Source: Euptelea pleiosperma (taxonomy: Eukaryota; Streptophyta; Magnoliopsida; Ranunculales; Eupteleaceae). Taken from it: 64,000 nucleotides of DNA. Location: contig CM068553.1 in assembly GCA_035048495.1 (NCBI GenBank), positions 1,309,259 through 1,373,258 on the forward strand. Direction: 5' to 3'. The translations under genes and the position numbers were made by a program. Under the pieces are notes generated by a model. It saw only the letters and a list, made by a program, of their open reading frames with translations. It had not been told where the DNA came from and searched no databases. Positions 14,501-24,689 of the stretch are shown one piece after another. Every line of letters starts with the position of its first letter. The first letter of the stretch is position 1.

Positions 14501-16229
14501 ACGCCTCCCTCCGCTGGTAAAATTTTTGTCCACCATTTTAAGCCTTTGTGGGCGAACTTTATTTTCTCGGTTGGAAAATGAGAAAGGTGAACCGTACACG
14601 CGGACCCACACACAGACTGTTTCAATTGGATGAGAAAATCGGGTGCGACCAAAAATGCACATAAATATTGTGCGCGACAATCTTTTCCATTAGAATTTTT
14701 TTTCTAACATGCCAAACACTAACAGACCCTCATATTAAGAAATAAAAGAAGTTTGACATAGAAGGAGAGCATGTGTTAAAAAAAAAATACTGTTAGAAAA
14801 CAGTGGTGTCTCACCAGCATGGAGTTCCTACGAAAGTATTTCTCGAGCGTTGCCTATCACCCTTGTCAAACATGCAAGCCGAAACACCAAAGTCACCAAG
14901 CTTCACAACCCCCTTGCTATCAAGAAGGATATTTCCAGCCTGTAAAGACATTTGGTATCAAACCAACTGATCTTGTGACCTTTCCAAAATAGATTACCAA
15001 GGGAACAGACTCAACTATTAAAAGTGATGTGTTTCGTACTGACCTTGACATCACGATGGATGTGTCCATGTCGATGGAGGTACTCCAGAGCCTTAAGAGT
15101 TTCTTTAAGTATACAACCAATAACAGACTCTTCAAATCCATCTGGATGAGCTATCTTCATAAGGTGGAGGCAAGAACCCTCTGCCATGAATGGCATTACC
15201 ACCCAGAGATATCGTTCAACAACAAATGAACAAAATGCCTTTATTACATTTGGGTGATCTATTAAACTCATCGTTTGAGCCTCCTTTTGTACATCATCCT
15301 ACAAAATAAATAAATAAATAAATATGATGCATTGAAAGTTGAAGAGAGGGTTTCTTCACCGTTTACCAAACACCTAGGCACCCATAGGTTCCCAACTATA
15401 AAAATGGTACAAAACTGCCTGACCCAATGTCAAATGATCACTAGATTATAACTGACTGAAACTTTCCAAGCAGATCGCAGCCTTCCTAAATTGAATTACT
15501 AGTTTTTCATGTACAAAATATGCTGCTTCTGTCATTCAACTACAACACCCACTCAAGACTGCCCATACTCCAAACCAATAAAGTTTCCGTAACATTGACA
15601 TTCTGCAGAGATAACTTCTTTTGCCTTAGAAGAGCTCCTTTATTAGCTGGGTCGATGCCAGCAGAGTTCAGGAGAAGAGACAATTGGATAAACCCAAGTG
15701 AATACACATCTGAATTTAAAACAATCAGTCCACGAACACTGCTTCGTCTCCAAATCATAATTCAGCAATTCCTCTCCCCCCTGTCGCCTTCCACTCCCGA
15801 GAATCGAACCTAAACTTCCTCATCTCAAATCTCATTACTCTTTAAGTTCATAAATCAAGCCCTAACCTAAAACCTTAAAAAACAGGAAAACCATAACGAT
15901 CGAATCCAACTCTACGATCAAACTAAAAAAATGGATCACAATTCCTAATTAATCCAAAAAACCTACATCGAAACCAAATCTCGCTTAGAAATCTCAGTAA
16001 TTCAGTTTAAATATCAGTAAAAAGACAAGAATCACAACATCAGTTTAGGACAAACCAGATTGCTGTTGCATCGATCGAGATCCAAGCACTTAACGGCGAC
16101 GACTTCGTTCGAAGGAAGAAAGATCGCCCTATAAACAGTAGCGCTGGCGCCATATCCGACCTCTTCGAGGAGCTTGTAATCGGTCGGATTAGCAGAGTAG
16201 CTTTTCCGGCCGTTTCCCATCCTCCCCAT
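2585..16229 (-). CDS. Ste20/GCK-type serine/threonine kinase (FRAY/OSR1- and BLUS1-like plant family), 22 coding exons
   Basis: Exons in coding order: 16229-16056, 15298-15044, 14939-14815, 14330-14286, 13457-13376, 13269-13201, 12954-12778, 12686-12621, 11343-11275, 11123-11052, 10921-10860, 10565-10284, 7613-7477, 6155-6061, 5981-5943, 5854-5795, 4391-4293, 4158-4107, 4005-3950, 3342-3278, 3078-3027, 2659-2585. All junctions have GT/AG borders and compatible phases, giving 2208 nt and 735 aa. The kinase domain (about residues 18-281) has the Gly loop [13 protein letters not shown] (Lys47), HRDVK (139-143), DFG (159-161), TFVGTPCW and MAPE. After it come an acidic linker ([14 protein letters not shown]), Ser-rich motifs typical of the family ([25 protein letters not shown]) and a C-terminal coiled coil ([19 protein letters not shown]). 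The start is the ATG giving [10 protein letters not shown]; a nearby second Met is possible. The donor chosen for exon 5854-5795 (GTTAGT) is the least certain junction. Arabidopsis relatives include BLUS1 and At4g24100-type kinases; substrate specificity cannot be read from sequence. Confidence 0.93.
5077..5208. mobile_element. Small foldback MITE in a kinase intron
   Basis: About 130 bp bounded by TGCTGTCAGCCT and AGGCTGACAGCA, with an internal inverted pair (CCATTACAATGGTC / AATGGTCTG). It lies in the intron between exons 4391-4293 and 5854-5795. Confidence 0.6.
5441..5522 (-). mobile_element. 48-bp 5'-truncated retroposon tail with 17-bp target duplication
   Basis: The direct repeat ATCAATGAGCACAAAAC occurs at 5441-5457 and 5506-5522. 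Between them is a 48-bp insert that begins with a long T run, read on the minus strand as a 3' end ...TTATCGATC followed by poly(A). This is the expected footprint of target-primed reverse transcription with extreme 5' truncation. Confidence 0.8.
6252..7401. mobile_element. hAT-type non-autonomous element, GAGGC-rich family (1.15 kb), in a kinase intron
   Basis: The left end is CATGGTTTAAAAAGGCG and the right end is GCCTTTTTAAACTTTG (reverse complement CAAAGTTTAAAAAGGC). The flanks ATCGCAAC (6244-6251) and ATCACAAC (7402-7409) form an 8-bp target duplication with one mismatch, as expected for hAT elements. Both ends carry interleaved GAGGCTTAAGCCTC-like palindromes. No transposase is seen. 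A SINE is nested at 6903-7135. Confidence 0.82.
6892..7146 (+). mobile_element. tRNA-derived SINE with 11-bp target duplication
   Basis: The direct repeat ATATTAGCATC (6892-6902 and 7136-7146) flanks a ~233-bp body ending in TTTC followed by an A run. The head resembles a pol III promoter: an A-box-like GGTTGAGTGCAGATGGCC and a B-box-like GAGTTCAACTCTCC. The SINE lies inside the 6252-7401 hAT element, so it is the younger insertion. Confidence 0.78.
8958..9010 (+). mobile_element. 17-bp retroposon tail with 18-bp target duplication
   Basis: The direct repeat ATGCCATACCCTTAGGTA (8958-8975 and 8993-9010) flanks only ACTTATC plus an A10 tract. It has the same CTTATC-poly(A) tail as the insert at 10648-10660, pointing to one retroposon family. 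Confidence 0.75.
9161..9412. repeat. Tandem duplication, two ~125-bp units
   Basis: Units begin at 9161 and 9289 with TAACTTCTTGTACAGAAAAT and differ at only a few positions. They lie in the kinase intron between exons 7613-7477 and 10565-10284. Confidence 0.9.
9981..10042. repeat. Tandem duplication, two 31-bp units
   Basis: GCCATCATAATCCATAAGCA... is repeated at 9981 and 10012 with one difference. Intronic. Confidence 0.9.
10629..10679 (+). mobile_element. 13-bp retroposon tail with 19-bp target duplication
   Basis: The perfect direct repeat AAGTACCAAATGATGCATA (10629-10647 and 10661-10679) flanks CTTATCAAAAAAA. It is among the smallest possible target-primed insertions and shares its tail with 8976-8992. 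Confidence 0.8.
14379..14730. mobile_element. MITE-like element with GGATCTGTTTGG-type ends
   Basis: The left end AGGATCTGTTTGG pairs with CCAAACACTAACAGACC at the right end, resembling the ends of common plant hAT MITEs. It lies in the kinase intron between exons 14330-14286 and 14939-14815. I could not define a target duplication. Confidence 0.5.
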
Positions 16230-16827
16230 ACCCTGAAAACCGCCTAAAACAAGCCGGGGAACCGCCAAAAAAAATCGGGAAAACGCTTATGGACTGTTTC
16301 GAAAGCCACTCTGCGGTTTCCTTCTCATTTTGTTCTCTTTTCGCATCTACGGAGAAACTCGCGTTCTTGCGGGTTTTTTATTTTTGTTTCAACGTTTTAT
16401 CCTTCCGTTGACTGCCACTAGAAACGGCGCGCCAGATAGAGTCCGACTCCTCCCTAGGGGAGATGCCGATCGCTGACGTGGCAAGAGAAGCTATGTCACT
16501 GGATGATTGACACGTGCTACCGTACAATAAGGGACGGCTGGGGCCACATTTTACGAATCTATCTTTCTCTCTTAAGAAATTTCTCGTTTGGCTTGCTTGT
16601 CGGACGATATACCAATCCATTCGTATCGCAAAATGTCGGGTCAGGTATATAGTACCTACAGTTTTGAAGGTAGCAGTTATACGACACCGTATAATTTGCT
16701 AATGTGCGCTGGGAGTACAGAATCATTAAAAGGGCAAATCACAAAAAAAAATCATTATTTGTCTGGATACTTTTTCTTATGAATGTGGACTATCCAATCA
16801 GTGGACCCTCTAGCAGGAACCTTTCTA
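16230..16827. other. 5' flank of the kinase gene
   Basis: This stretch holds the kinase leader and promoter (transcribed leftwards), GC-richer near 16300-16520. I found no coding sequence. An ORF opening at 16268 begins with TTG, so I did not use it as the start. Confidence 0.5.
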
Positions 16828-17175
16828 TGATACAGAATTCTGTATCAAATTTTTTTCAGAAGTCCTTAAAATGCCACGTGGAACATTCTTTCGGGCCCAG
16901 TGACCCCATCAATGGTTAGTCCACACCTTGGCATAACTAAACGCCAAAAATCAGTATGATTGACGACATTGGACATGAACACTTTTTGTTATGGTCTTCG
17001 TGAACAAACCTATAGGTTGGTTTCAAGCCCATGAAAAAGAAAAGCACTCAATCTAATGGCTAGATAACTTTAATCATGTTTCTTTTTGGTGTGTAGGCCC
17101 ACCAAGGTGTGGTCAATGGACCTGATGGCACTTTGAGGGACTAATGTATGAAATTTGATACAAAATTATGTATGG
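16828..17175. mobile_element. Foldback MITE ending in GATACAGAATTCTGTATC
   Basis: The left arm has ATGATACAGAATTCTGTATC, AAGTCCTTAAAATGCCACGTGG and GGGCCCAGTGACC. The right arm holds the inverse features (GGTCAATGGACC, TTTGAGGGACTAATGTATG, TTGATACAAAATTATG). The arms are imperfect. Related pieces occur at 33054-33637 and 19375-19600. Confidence 0.6.
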
Positions 17176-17250
17176 ATGACACTCTCAGTTTCAGGAGGAC
17201 GTCCTTCCTACAGTTCAGACAGTTGGATGGTCATCAGGATTCATGTTATA

Positions 17251-18388
17251 TTAGTAGGTGGCCCGTGACCACAGCACTCCCTGACAAAGCATTTGCCAAA
17301 ATCAGGTGAGTGGCTGAGATCGACCGTCTATTGGGGGGGATAAGATCTGGACTGTCATTTGTTGAAACCTATAAGAGGGGAGACAACTTCCCTGTTTTGT
17401 TATATAGACTAGTGGGTGCCCCGTGCCATCGGCACTCCTCGACAAAGAATTTGTAAAATCAGGTGAGTGGCAGAGATCCTCCGTCCATTTGGAGGATGAT
17501 TAGATCTTGACCCTTCTTTGTTGATGCTTATAAGAGGAGGTATAAGTAAGGAGACAACCAATGTGTTTTGTTATATAGAATAGTAAATGGCCCATGCCCA
17601 CGGCACTCTCCAACAAAAGCGTTTGCAAAAATTGGGTGCCTTCGGCACTCAAACGATATAACGGACTGGGGTGTTACCATTTTTTCCATTATAACAAATT
17701 ATAACGCACAGATGGAGAAATGGGAAAATAACAAAAAAATAACGGTGTTGAAATTTAAATATTGAATAAATTGAGGTCAAATGAGGCGGATTGAGTGGCT
17801 GAAATCTAACCGTCCACATTAGAGGATAAGATAAGAGAATACAACTGAGTTGTCTTGATATACGCGTGGGTGGTCCATGTCCGTGGCACTTTCTGACAAA
17901 GTGTTTGTCAAAATCGGGTGGGAGTTAATCTCAGCCACTCATTATTGAAGCCATATAAGATAAGAGGGGTATAAGAAAATTTTCCATTAAATTTTTTTTT
18001 TTTTTTTTCAATTTTCAATTTTCAAATTTCAAAATTTTGAAATTTGAATTTCAACACCACTTTTTTCCGTTAAAATCATTAAAATCTATTTTTTTTATTT
18101 TTGCCCCTGCCCGTTTCAATCCGTTTTAATGATAACACCCATCTCGAGACATAAAAAGTGGGGCTCCTGAGCCTGACCCTTGGGGTATATGTAAATCCAA
18201 CCCATTTCATTCCTTATATGTAGGTAAATAGTAGGTGACCCGTGCCCACGGCACTCATCAACAAAGTGTTTGTCAAAATTGGGTGTGAGTGGCTGAGATC
18301 CACCGTCTATTTGGTGTGATAAGATCTCGGCCATCCTTTATGAAGCCGGATAAGAGGGAGAGACAACCGTCCTGTTTTATTATATAGA
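17251..18388 (-). mobile_element. Head-to-tail array of five ~160-bp mini-Helitrons
   Basis: On the minus strand each unit starts TCTATATAAYAAAACA and ends with a GTGCC...GGCAC-type hairpin about 10 nt before CTRR/CTAT. Units: 18388-18228; ~17975-17862; ~17861-17580 (split by a TAACGG-rich fragment); 17579-17409; 17408-17251. Units 17408 and 17409 abut as CTAG|TC with no host base between them. The outer flanks are A at the 5' side and T at the 3' side, the Helitron AT insertion site. There is no Rep/helicase coding. A low-complexity AT-rich block (about 17976-18125) separates the last two units. Confidence 0.78.
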
Positions 18389-18542
18389 TGTATCTTGAGG
18401 ACCATCCAATAGCCATATTTGCCTCATTTTCCCTTAAACACCCCTACAATATTTATTATATGTTAACATAAACAAGGGCATTTTGGTCTCTATAATCCTT
18501 TTTCTCTCTATATCTTTTTTCATTTTAATTATGTGACTTTGG

Positions 18543-18971
18543 CAAGGTTTAAAGGAGGCCGTTTTAACGGTTAAACGGACTGGGGGCGTTACCGTTAAAA
18601 CGGATTGAAACGGTCAGGGGCAAAAATGGAAAAAAATGAAATTAAACTGATTTTAACAGTTTTAACGATTTTAACGGAAAAAAACGGAAAAAGTGGCGCT
18701 GAAATTCAAATTTTGAAATTTGAAAATTAAAAAAAAAATGAAATTTAACGGATTTCAATGGAAATTAAACGGATTTTAACAGAATTAAACGGTTTTAACG
18801 GCCGTTTTTTTAACAAAATTTTTTAAAATTAAACGGCTGTTTAAACAATTTTAACGGCCGTTAAAACCAAAAAACAGCTGTTTTTTTCAAAACCGATAAA
18901 ACGGGTTTAAATGGTTTAAACGGAAACGGGCTTGGGGCGTTACCGTTTAAACGGCCGTTTTTAAAGCCATG
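18543..18971. mobile_element. hAT-type MITE, AAACGG-rich family
   Basis: It starts CAAGGTTTAAAGGAGGCCG and ends CCGTTTTTAAAGCCATG. The ends are inverted repeats with GGGGGCGTTACC near both sides. The interior is low-complexity AAACGG/TTTAACGG palindromic sequence. No clean 8-bp duplication can be defined. Confidence 0.7.
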
Positions 18972-19252
18972 ACTTTTAGTACTATAAATGATTATAAATG
19001 AGAATTCAGTGTCAAGCATAAAATATATATATATATATATAGCAGTCACAATTTGTATCACATATATATATATAGCAGTCACAATTTGTATCACATCATG
19101 CGTATTTTAGAAAGAGTCCCTTTTGATGGTATCAGGAAACTCGCGGTATTGTCGGGTGAGGGGAGACGAGAAAATGAGTATATCTGTCAACGTATTAGCG
19201 ATTGTCACGGACGTTTGGGACTGTTGAAGCCTCGGGAAGGCCTGCTGCTAGT

Positions 19253-19268
19253 GGGGGGGGGGGGGGGG
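19253..19268 (+). repeat. Homopolymer run of 16 G
   Basis: An uninterrupted G16 tract, unusual in AT-rich plant DNA. It could be a sequencing or assembly error site or a G-quadruplex-prone tract. Confidence 0.8.
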
Positions 19269-19703
19269 ATTCTTGTGGGGTGTTGCTTGCTGTCTTCTTT
19301 GTCTTACACTCTCTTGTGGCCTTCCTTGGTGGCTGAGAAAATATTCGCTGTCCCTGAGGACTTCAAAATTTAAAGTCTCCCCCTTCAAAAATGCCACGCA
19401 GAGCATCCTTTAGGGCCCACTTACCTTGTGTATGTTTGTTCCACCTATTGTGGTCCTACATACCGAAAATCAGCTTGATGGATGATTTCGAACAATTACA
19501 CTTGAGCATCCAAAAAAACACTCAAATCCAACGGCCATGAATTCTGATATTAAAATGCTAAAATCCAACTGATAAAAATCATCAATTAAATTGACTTTTA
19601 ACTAGGGGGGACTTCAAACTCGGACTCCTTGGTGGCCCATTTGTTATTTCACTGCAAACAATAACGCGTTAGCTACAACAATGCAACTAATAGACGCGCA
19701 AAC

Positions 19704-19995
19704 CAAGGTTTTAAATGTCAGTTATAACGGTCCCTAACATTGCCGTTATGACTGTTATAACACCCACGTCACATTAGTCACATGTGAGTCAGAAAACGGT
19801 CTGAATGTTATTTTATTAGATTTTTTTTAAAATAACCTTGGTAAAAAAACATGTTTTTCTAAAAATAATAGCTGCTATTTCCACGTCGCTAAGACCATTT
19901 ATTTGTATTTGGGCATCATTTTTTAAATAGCATAATCGTATCGAGGTGTTATAACGGCCCTTTTTTTTTCACGTTTTGCCAATTTTCAAACCATA
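19704..19995. mobile_element. hAT-type MITE, TAACGG-rich family
   Basis: It starts CAAGGTTTTAAATGTC and ends TTTTCAAACCATA. The flanks GCGCAAAC (19696-19703) and GCACAAAC (19996-20003) form a 7/8 target duplication. The interior has TTATAACGG-type repeats. Confidence 0.68.
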
Positions 19996-20385
19996 GCACA
20001 AACTACAGAAGAGCCAAAACTCAGCAGATGCTGCAAACAATGGAGAACAATCCGAATCAAGAAAACATGGGACAACAAGGGAACCGCAAAGGGTGACCAG
20101 ATGCCCAAAGCCTTGGTAGCTAAAAAAATTTAAAAAAATAAAAATATTCGTCATTGTAGTACTCGACAGTTTAGCTATGGTTTTGTGGATCGTAACACCA
20201 AAGAGAGAGTCCCATGGATAGGGAGTTGTAGTTGCAGCCACGAAATCGTGGCTTGGACCAACAGGAGAGTATGGTGTGTCATGGGGGAGGGGGTTTCTAT
20301 CGAAGCCATGCCCCTGAAATGCACCCATTTTTAGAGAGAACTGTTTGCAAAATTCGAAGAATATTTTCCTCTTTGCAATTGTGAG

Positions 20386-21236
20386 ATGCATGTTGCACAA
20401 GATTATGTCTTACCAGATTGGGATTTTGGTTTATGTCGGAACCTCAACAATGGAGAAACGTACCATGTGGCAAATCTCTTCGTGAAAGTGGGGTATGCAG
20501 CTGTTCTTAGTCAAGTGGAAGATGTCAGATGGTGGAATTATGATAGTAAAAGTAAATTCTCTGTACAATCTTTCTATGAGGTATTAGAATAAAGTGTGGC
20601 AGTAGACTTCCCTATGACTAGAGTGTGGACCAATAGAGATCCCTCTAAAGTCAATTTCTTGACGTAGTGTGCAGCTTGTGGCAGAGTTCAGACTATGAAC
20701 CTCTTATGGAGGAGAGGCATTAGGATGGTAGATCACTGTCCCATGTGGTTAAAGAGTGGTAAATCTAGTGACCACTTCTAACATTGCAAAGTGGCGTGGG
20801 CGATTTGGTCAGAGTTCAACAGAGATTTTAGTTACAACTGGGTTACTCATCTATCAATCAAGGATTTGTTGTTGGCATGACAATGCAAGGAGTTTGATGG
20901 GATAGGCAAGAGATTGTGGGGTCTGACCTTGTTGGCTATCCTATGGGGAATTTGGAGAGAGCACGACTCCAAGGCCTTCAAAGGTAGGAAATCCTCAGTT
21001 GAAGCCTTTTTGCTGGAGATTCAAAGATTTGTTTTTTCTTGAGTCAAATTGTATGACAAAGAAATGGGCGTTAGATTTGAGGATTTCATATTTGGGTAGT
21101 CGTCCTTGCTAGGAAGAAGATGATGTGCCTGATGTTTCCTTGGTTTTTCTTCTTCTTGTTTTCCTTTCCTTTGTTTTGGTAGGTTTCCTTAGCCTCCAAG
21201 CTCTTAATAAAACTCTTTTACCCTTTCAAAAAAAAA
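20386..21236 (+). pseudogene. 5'-truncated L1-like LINE, zinc-binding (zf-RVT) C-terminal region, degenerate
   Basis: The reading frame (20386-20592 and beyond, with several stops) encodes WDFGLCRNLN, VRWWNYDSKSKFSVQSFYEVL, RVWTNRDPSKVNFLT, LLWRRGIRMVDHCPMW and VAWAIWSEF. These are the usual motifs of the zinc-binding domain after the reverse transcriptase of plant L1 LINEs. The 3' end is TTTCAAAAAAAAA near 21236. Everything upstream of the domain is missing, and in-frame stops show that it is dead. Confidence 0.8.
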
Positions 21237-21877
21237 TTGTTTTGGTGTGTACTAAGTAACAGAAAATCCTTCTTGCAAACTACATACATGTGATCGAGCA
21301 AGACTGTGTAACAGTCGTTTTCTTTATATTTCTAAATAACGTACGGCTGTAATACAACAATATGGCACCTACGGCTGTTAATGGGTCAGATGGAAATATG
21401 AGCTTTTAAGGCCCAACCCGCCATAATGCCATCTTGGGCTATGTTAATAGGCCCATCAACCCACACCTAGGCTATATTTAAGGCCCACTTAATAATTGAG
21501 CTAGGTATTGGCTTGGCTTGGCTCTTGGTTAAAAGTAAGGTTAGGCTCGTACAAATCTAATGGCCCAGCATGTTATATACTTGTTCTTGAGCAGGGCTTG
21601 TGCCTCATATGTTAGGTTCATCACAAGTACTCAGGCCAGGCTTGAACCTAATAACTACTTATATTCTTGGCTGGGCTTGGGCAAAGCTTGACCTAGCCCA
21701 TTAACAGTTCTTATTTTGACAACATTATCAAAATAACGGGCTATATTGTTATATAACACAAAATAATCATTAATTTGTACAAAGTTGTTCTCATAACTCA
21801 TTTAATTTCATAATTACAAGCATTTTTTTTTTTCTATTAATATTATACATAAGAAATGAATAGCCAACATAAGAAAA
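21237..21877. other. Intergenic, no recognised gene
   Basis: AT-rich sequence with stretches of GGCCC, GGCTTGGCTTGG and AGGCTTG repeats (21370-21710). No reading frame of note. Confidence 0.5.
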
Positions 21878-22410
21878 GGGAGCGCATATTTGCACACTCC
21901 ATTTCCTGTCGGGCTCGGGCAAGACTCCTGGTCGGGGCACTCCCCAAAAAGAGATCTCTCTCTAAAACGAGTAAAACTTGGCTGACTGGCGATCATTGAC
22001 CATCCACATTATGAGCCACATGGCACATTTGTAAATGACACTGACCGTATGGATGTTTGGCCAATCCCTAGGTGGACATACAAACCAAAAATCAGCTTGA
22101 TTAGTGATTTCAAACCTTTCAATCTTGTACCCCCAACAATGGTCGATAATGCTCAAACTCACACGGTTAAATTCAACCCATGAAAATGGCTCCAATCCAA
22201 TGCTTAGAAATCACTAATCAGGTTGATTTTTAGTTTGTAGGTCCACCTAGTGATTGGCCAAACATCCATACAGTAAGTGTCCTCTAAAAATGTGCCATAT
22301 GGCTCATATTGTGGGTGGTCAATGACCGTTGCGGATCAGCCAAGTTTTGGAGAGATATCTCTCTTTTTTTTTGGTGGGGGTGGGGTGCCTTGACCCGGTG
22401 TCGACCACTA
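21878..22410. mobile_element. Mutator-like foldback MITE (G-box family)
   Basis: The outer arm GGGAGCGCATATTTGCACAC and AGAGATCTCTC lead to AAAACTTGGCTGAC on the left. The right arm carries CAGCCAAGTTTT and GAGAGATATCTCTC. The core has GAGCCACATGGCACATTT, ATGGATGTTTGGCCAATCCC and the inverse motifs. It belongs to the same family as 24175-24539 and 35899-36403. Confidence 0.7.
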
Positions 22411-22852
22411 CAACTATTATATTAGTGCAAGGGAAATTTTTGGTCAGATGATATCCACCGTACACAACAGTTGGTGATCTTTAGGTCAACCTCAGTGCTA
22501 CAACTATTGAACCTTTCTCAGCTTTTGAAAGTCCAATTTGTGTGATAAGCCCAATTTGTGACATGAGGTTTTCAGTTCAATACATAGTTCATTGAGCACA
22601 TTGATAAACTTTGACATGTTTACATTAATTATAGGTTCAGTTCCACCTATATTTACGCACGAGACTTTCTAAATTGTCCAAATTATTATTTATAAAAAAT
22701 ATAATTTATTTTTATGGTTTAATTTAATTGAATTTAAGTAGAGTTTTAAATTAATTAAATGGAATATGTAAGTTAAATAAAAAAAATACAAAGTTATATA
22801 ATTAATTAAGATTTATTTAAGGGTAAGATGCAAATTATGAGCTACACATAGG

Positions 22853-23583
22853 TAATCTATATACGAAAATTTTTTAAAAAGAAAACAAACTTTAATCTAT
22901 TTACAAAAACAAAAATATATTTCTATCATTCCCAAAAAAAAGTAATTCAACGCCTTTTGAAAGGGCGTTTCTCCCTGACAGATATAAAAGGTGAAAAGAT
23001 TGATTATTTCTTCGTACAAAAGCTGAAAAGGCAGACAAACGCTAACAGACGCCGGAGTAAAACTTTTGTCCCGATACGAGCCACATGGCACACTCTTATC
23101 GAACGATGACCGTATGGATGTTTGGCAAATCACTAGGTGGACCCACACACCAAAAAAGAAACATGATTAGTGGTTTATAAGCGTTGGATTGAAGTTATTT
23201 TCATGGGTTGATTTTAATCGTAAGAATTTGAGCATTATTTGAGTGCAAAGATCCAAAGGTTGTAAATTACTAATCAGACTGATTTTTGGACTGTAGGTCC
23301 ATCCAGGGACTGATCAAACATCTATATGGTCAGCGTCCACTAAGAGTGTGCCACGTGGCTCGTATTGGGACAAACCTTCTACTCGTCTATGAGAAACGCA
23401 GGTATAGACAGACGCCCTTTAAAAGGGCGTTTGTCAGCCTTTTCAACTTTTTCCTACTTTTATTTCTGTAGGGAGAAAAAGGACATTTAGTTACTTTTTT
23501 TGGAATTGTCAGAATTTTATTTTTGTTTTTGTAAATAGATTAAAGTTTTTTTCTTTTTAAAATTTTTTCGATCTATATACGGC
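22853..23583. repeat. Large composite palindrome (~730 bp) with a G-box MITE at its centre
   Basis: The left arm (22853-23050) contains AAATTTTTTAAAAAG-like, ACAAACTTTAATCTATTTAC and GAAAGGGCGTTT sequence. The inverse lies at 23400-23583 (GTAAATAGATTAAAGTTT, AAAAGGGCGTTT). The centre (23055-23388) is a GAGTAAAACTTTTGTCCC-ended foldback with GAGCCACATGGC on the left and GCCACGTGGCTC on the right. Confidence 0.72.
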
Positions 23584-23879
23584 CATTAAGGAGCTAAAAT
23601 AAATCAACACTTAGAGCTCATGTCGGAAAGCAACAAGAGTGATTTCAGTTAGGTTCTCTCATTAAAGAAATCCTAAAGACTCTCCCAAAGTTACGAGTAA
23701 TATATTCATTTTATTTATTTAATTTAAAATTAATTATTTTATTTTTATTTGAAATGAAATTCTATTGATTTAGACATGGTTTTAATCAGATGGTTTAAAC
23801 TTTTTATTTTCTTATATTAGACAATCTATAAGGAGATCTGTACAACGGTTTTTAATGGGAGTGCAACCTTGCAACATGA

Positions 23880-24036
23880 GCGTGAAACATCGCTCTCATG
23901 TTGTGGGTGGTTAGTGACCGTCACCTGCTAGCCAAGTATTAATCATTTTAGAGAGAGACCTCTCTTTTTGGGGTGTGCCCCAACAAGGAGTCCGCCCCAA
24001 CAGGAAATGGGACCGGGTGTGCAAATATGCGCTACC
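23880..24036. mobile_element. Right half of a G-box family foldback MITE
   Basis: It carries the right-arm motifs only: TTTTAGAGAGAGACCTCTC, GGGGTGTGCCCC, AGGAAATGGG and GTGTGCAAATATGCGCT. It matches the right arm of 35899-36403 and the inverse of the arm at 21878. No left half is adjacent. Confidence 0.6.
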
Positions 24037-24174
24037 TAGAAGAAAAAGGAAAAATGTAATAAACAGTGTGCAGAAGTTAAAACCTTAAACACAGAGAACG
24101 GGAGTTTTAACGCATTAATACTGATAATGATAGCCAGTCCATTATTAAGGCCAAGACATGGCCCGTCCACGAAC

Positions 24175-24539
24175 GAGTGAGACTTTGATGACAGGGTGCA
24201 ATATGAGCCACGTGGCACACTCTTACAGGACTATAACCGTATGGATGTTTTGAAAATCCCTAGGTGGACCCACAAACCAAAAATACCCCGATTAGTGATT
24301 TCTAGGCGTTGGATTGGAATTATTTTCACCGTGGAAATTTGAGCATTATTGACCATTATTTGAGGTACAAAGAGCCAAAGGTTTGAAATCGCTGATTAAT
24401 CTGATTTTTGGTTTGTACCTCCACCTACGAATTGGAAAAACATCCATACGGTCAAAGTCCTCTAAGAGTGTGCCACGTGGCTCATATTGTGCCCTGTTAT
24501 CAGCCTCGATGACTGCCCTTTGTCATCAAAGTTTTACTC
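24175..24539. mobile_element. Mutator-like foldback MITE (G-box family), best-defined copy
   Basis: It starts GAGTGAGACTTTGATGACA and ends TGTCATCAAAGTTTTACTC. The perfect 9-bp direct repeat TCCACGAAC flanks it (24166-24174 and 24540-24548), as expected for Mutator-like elements. The arms are almost fully self-complementary over ~150 bp each and hold GAGCCACGTGGCAC (left) and GTGCCACGTGGCTC (right). No coding. Confidence 0.85.
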
Positions 24540-24689
24540 TCCACGAACATGCATCTCATCAGGTTTTGTCACACAAGATCTCTTAGGTGGGAATCATCAT
24601 TTACGGTATAGTGGGACCCTACATGTCCTTTTTTTTTTCTCCAAAAACCATTTGATCACGTAGGTTTATTAAGTATCACTTACAAGCAA

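Noticed and set aside
19969..20400. 143-aa open frame on the minus strand
   Set aside because: It runs from a MITE end into the flank of a LINE fragment, has no recognisable motif, and codon use and composition look random.
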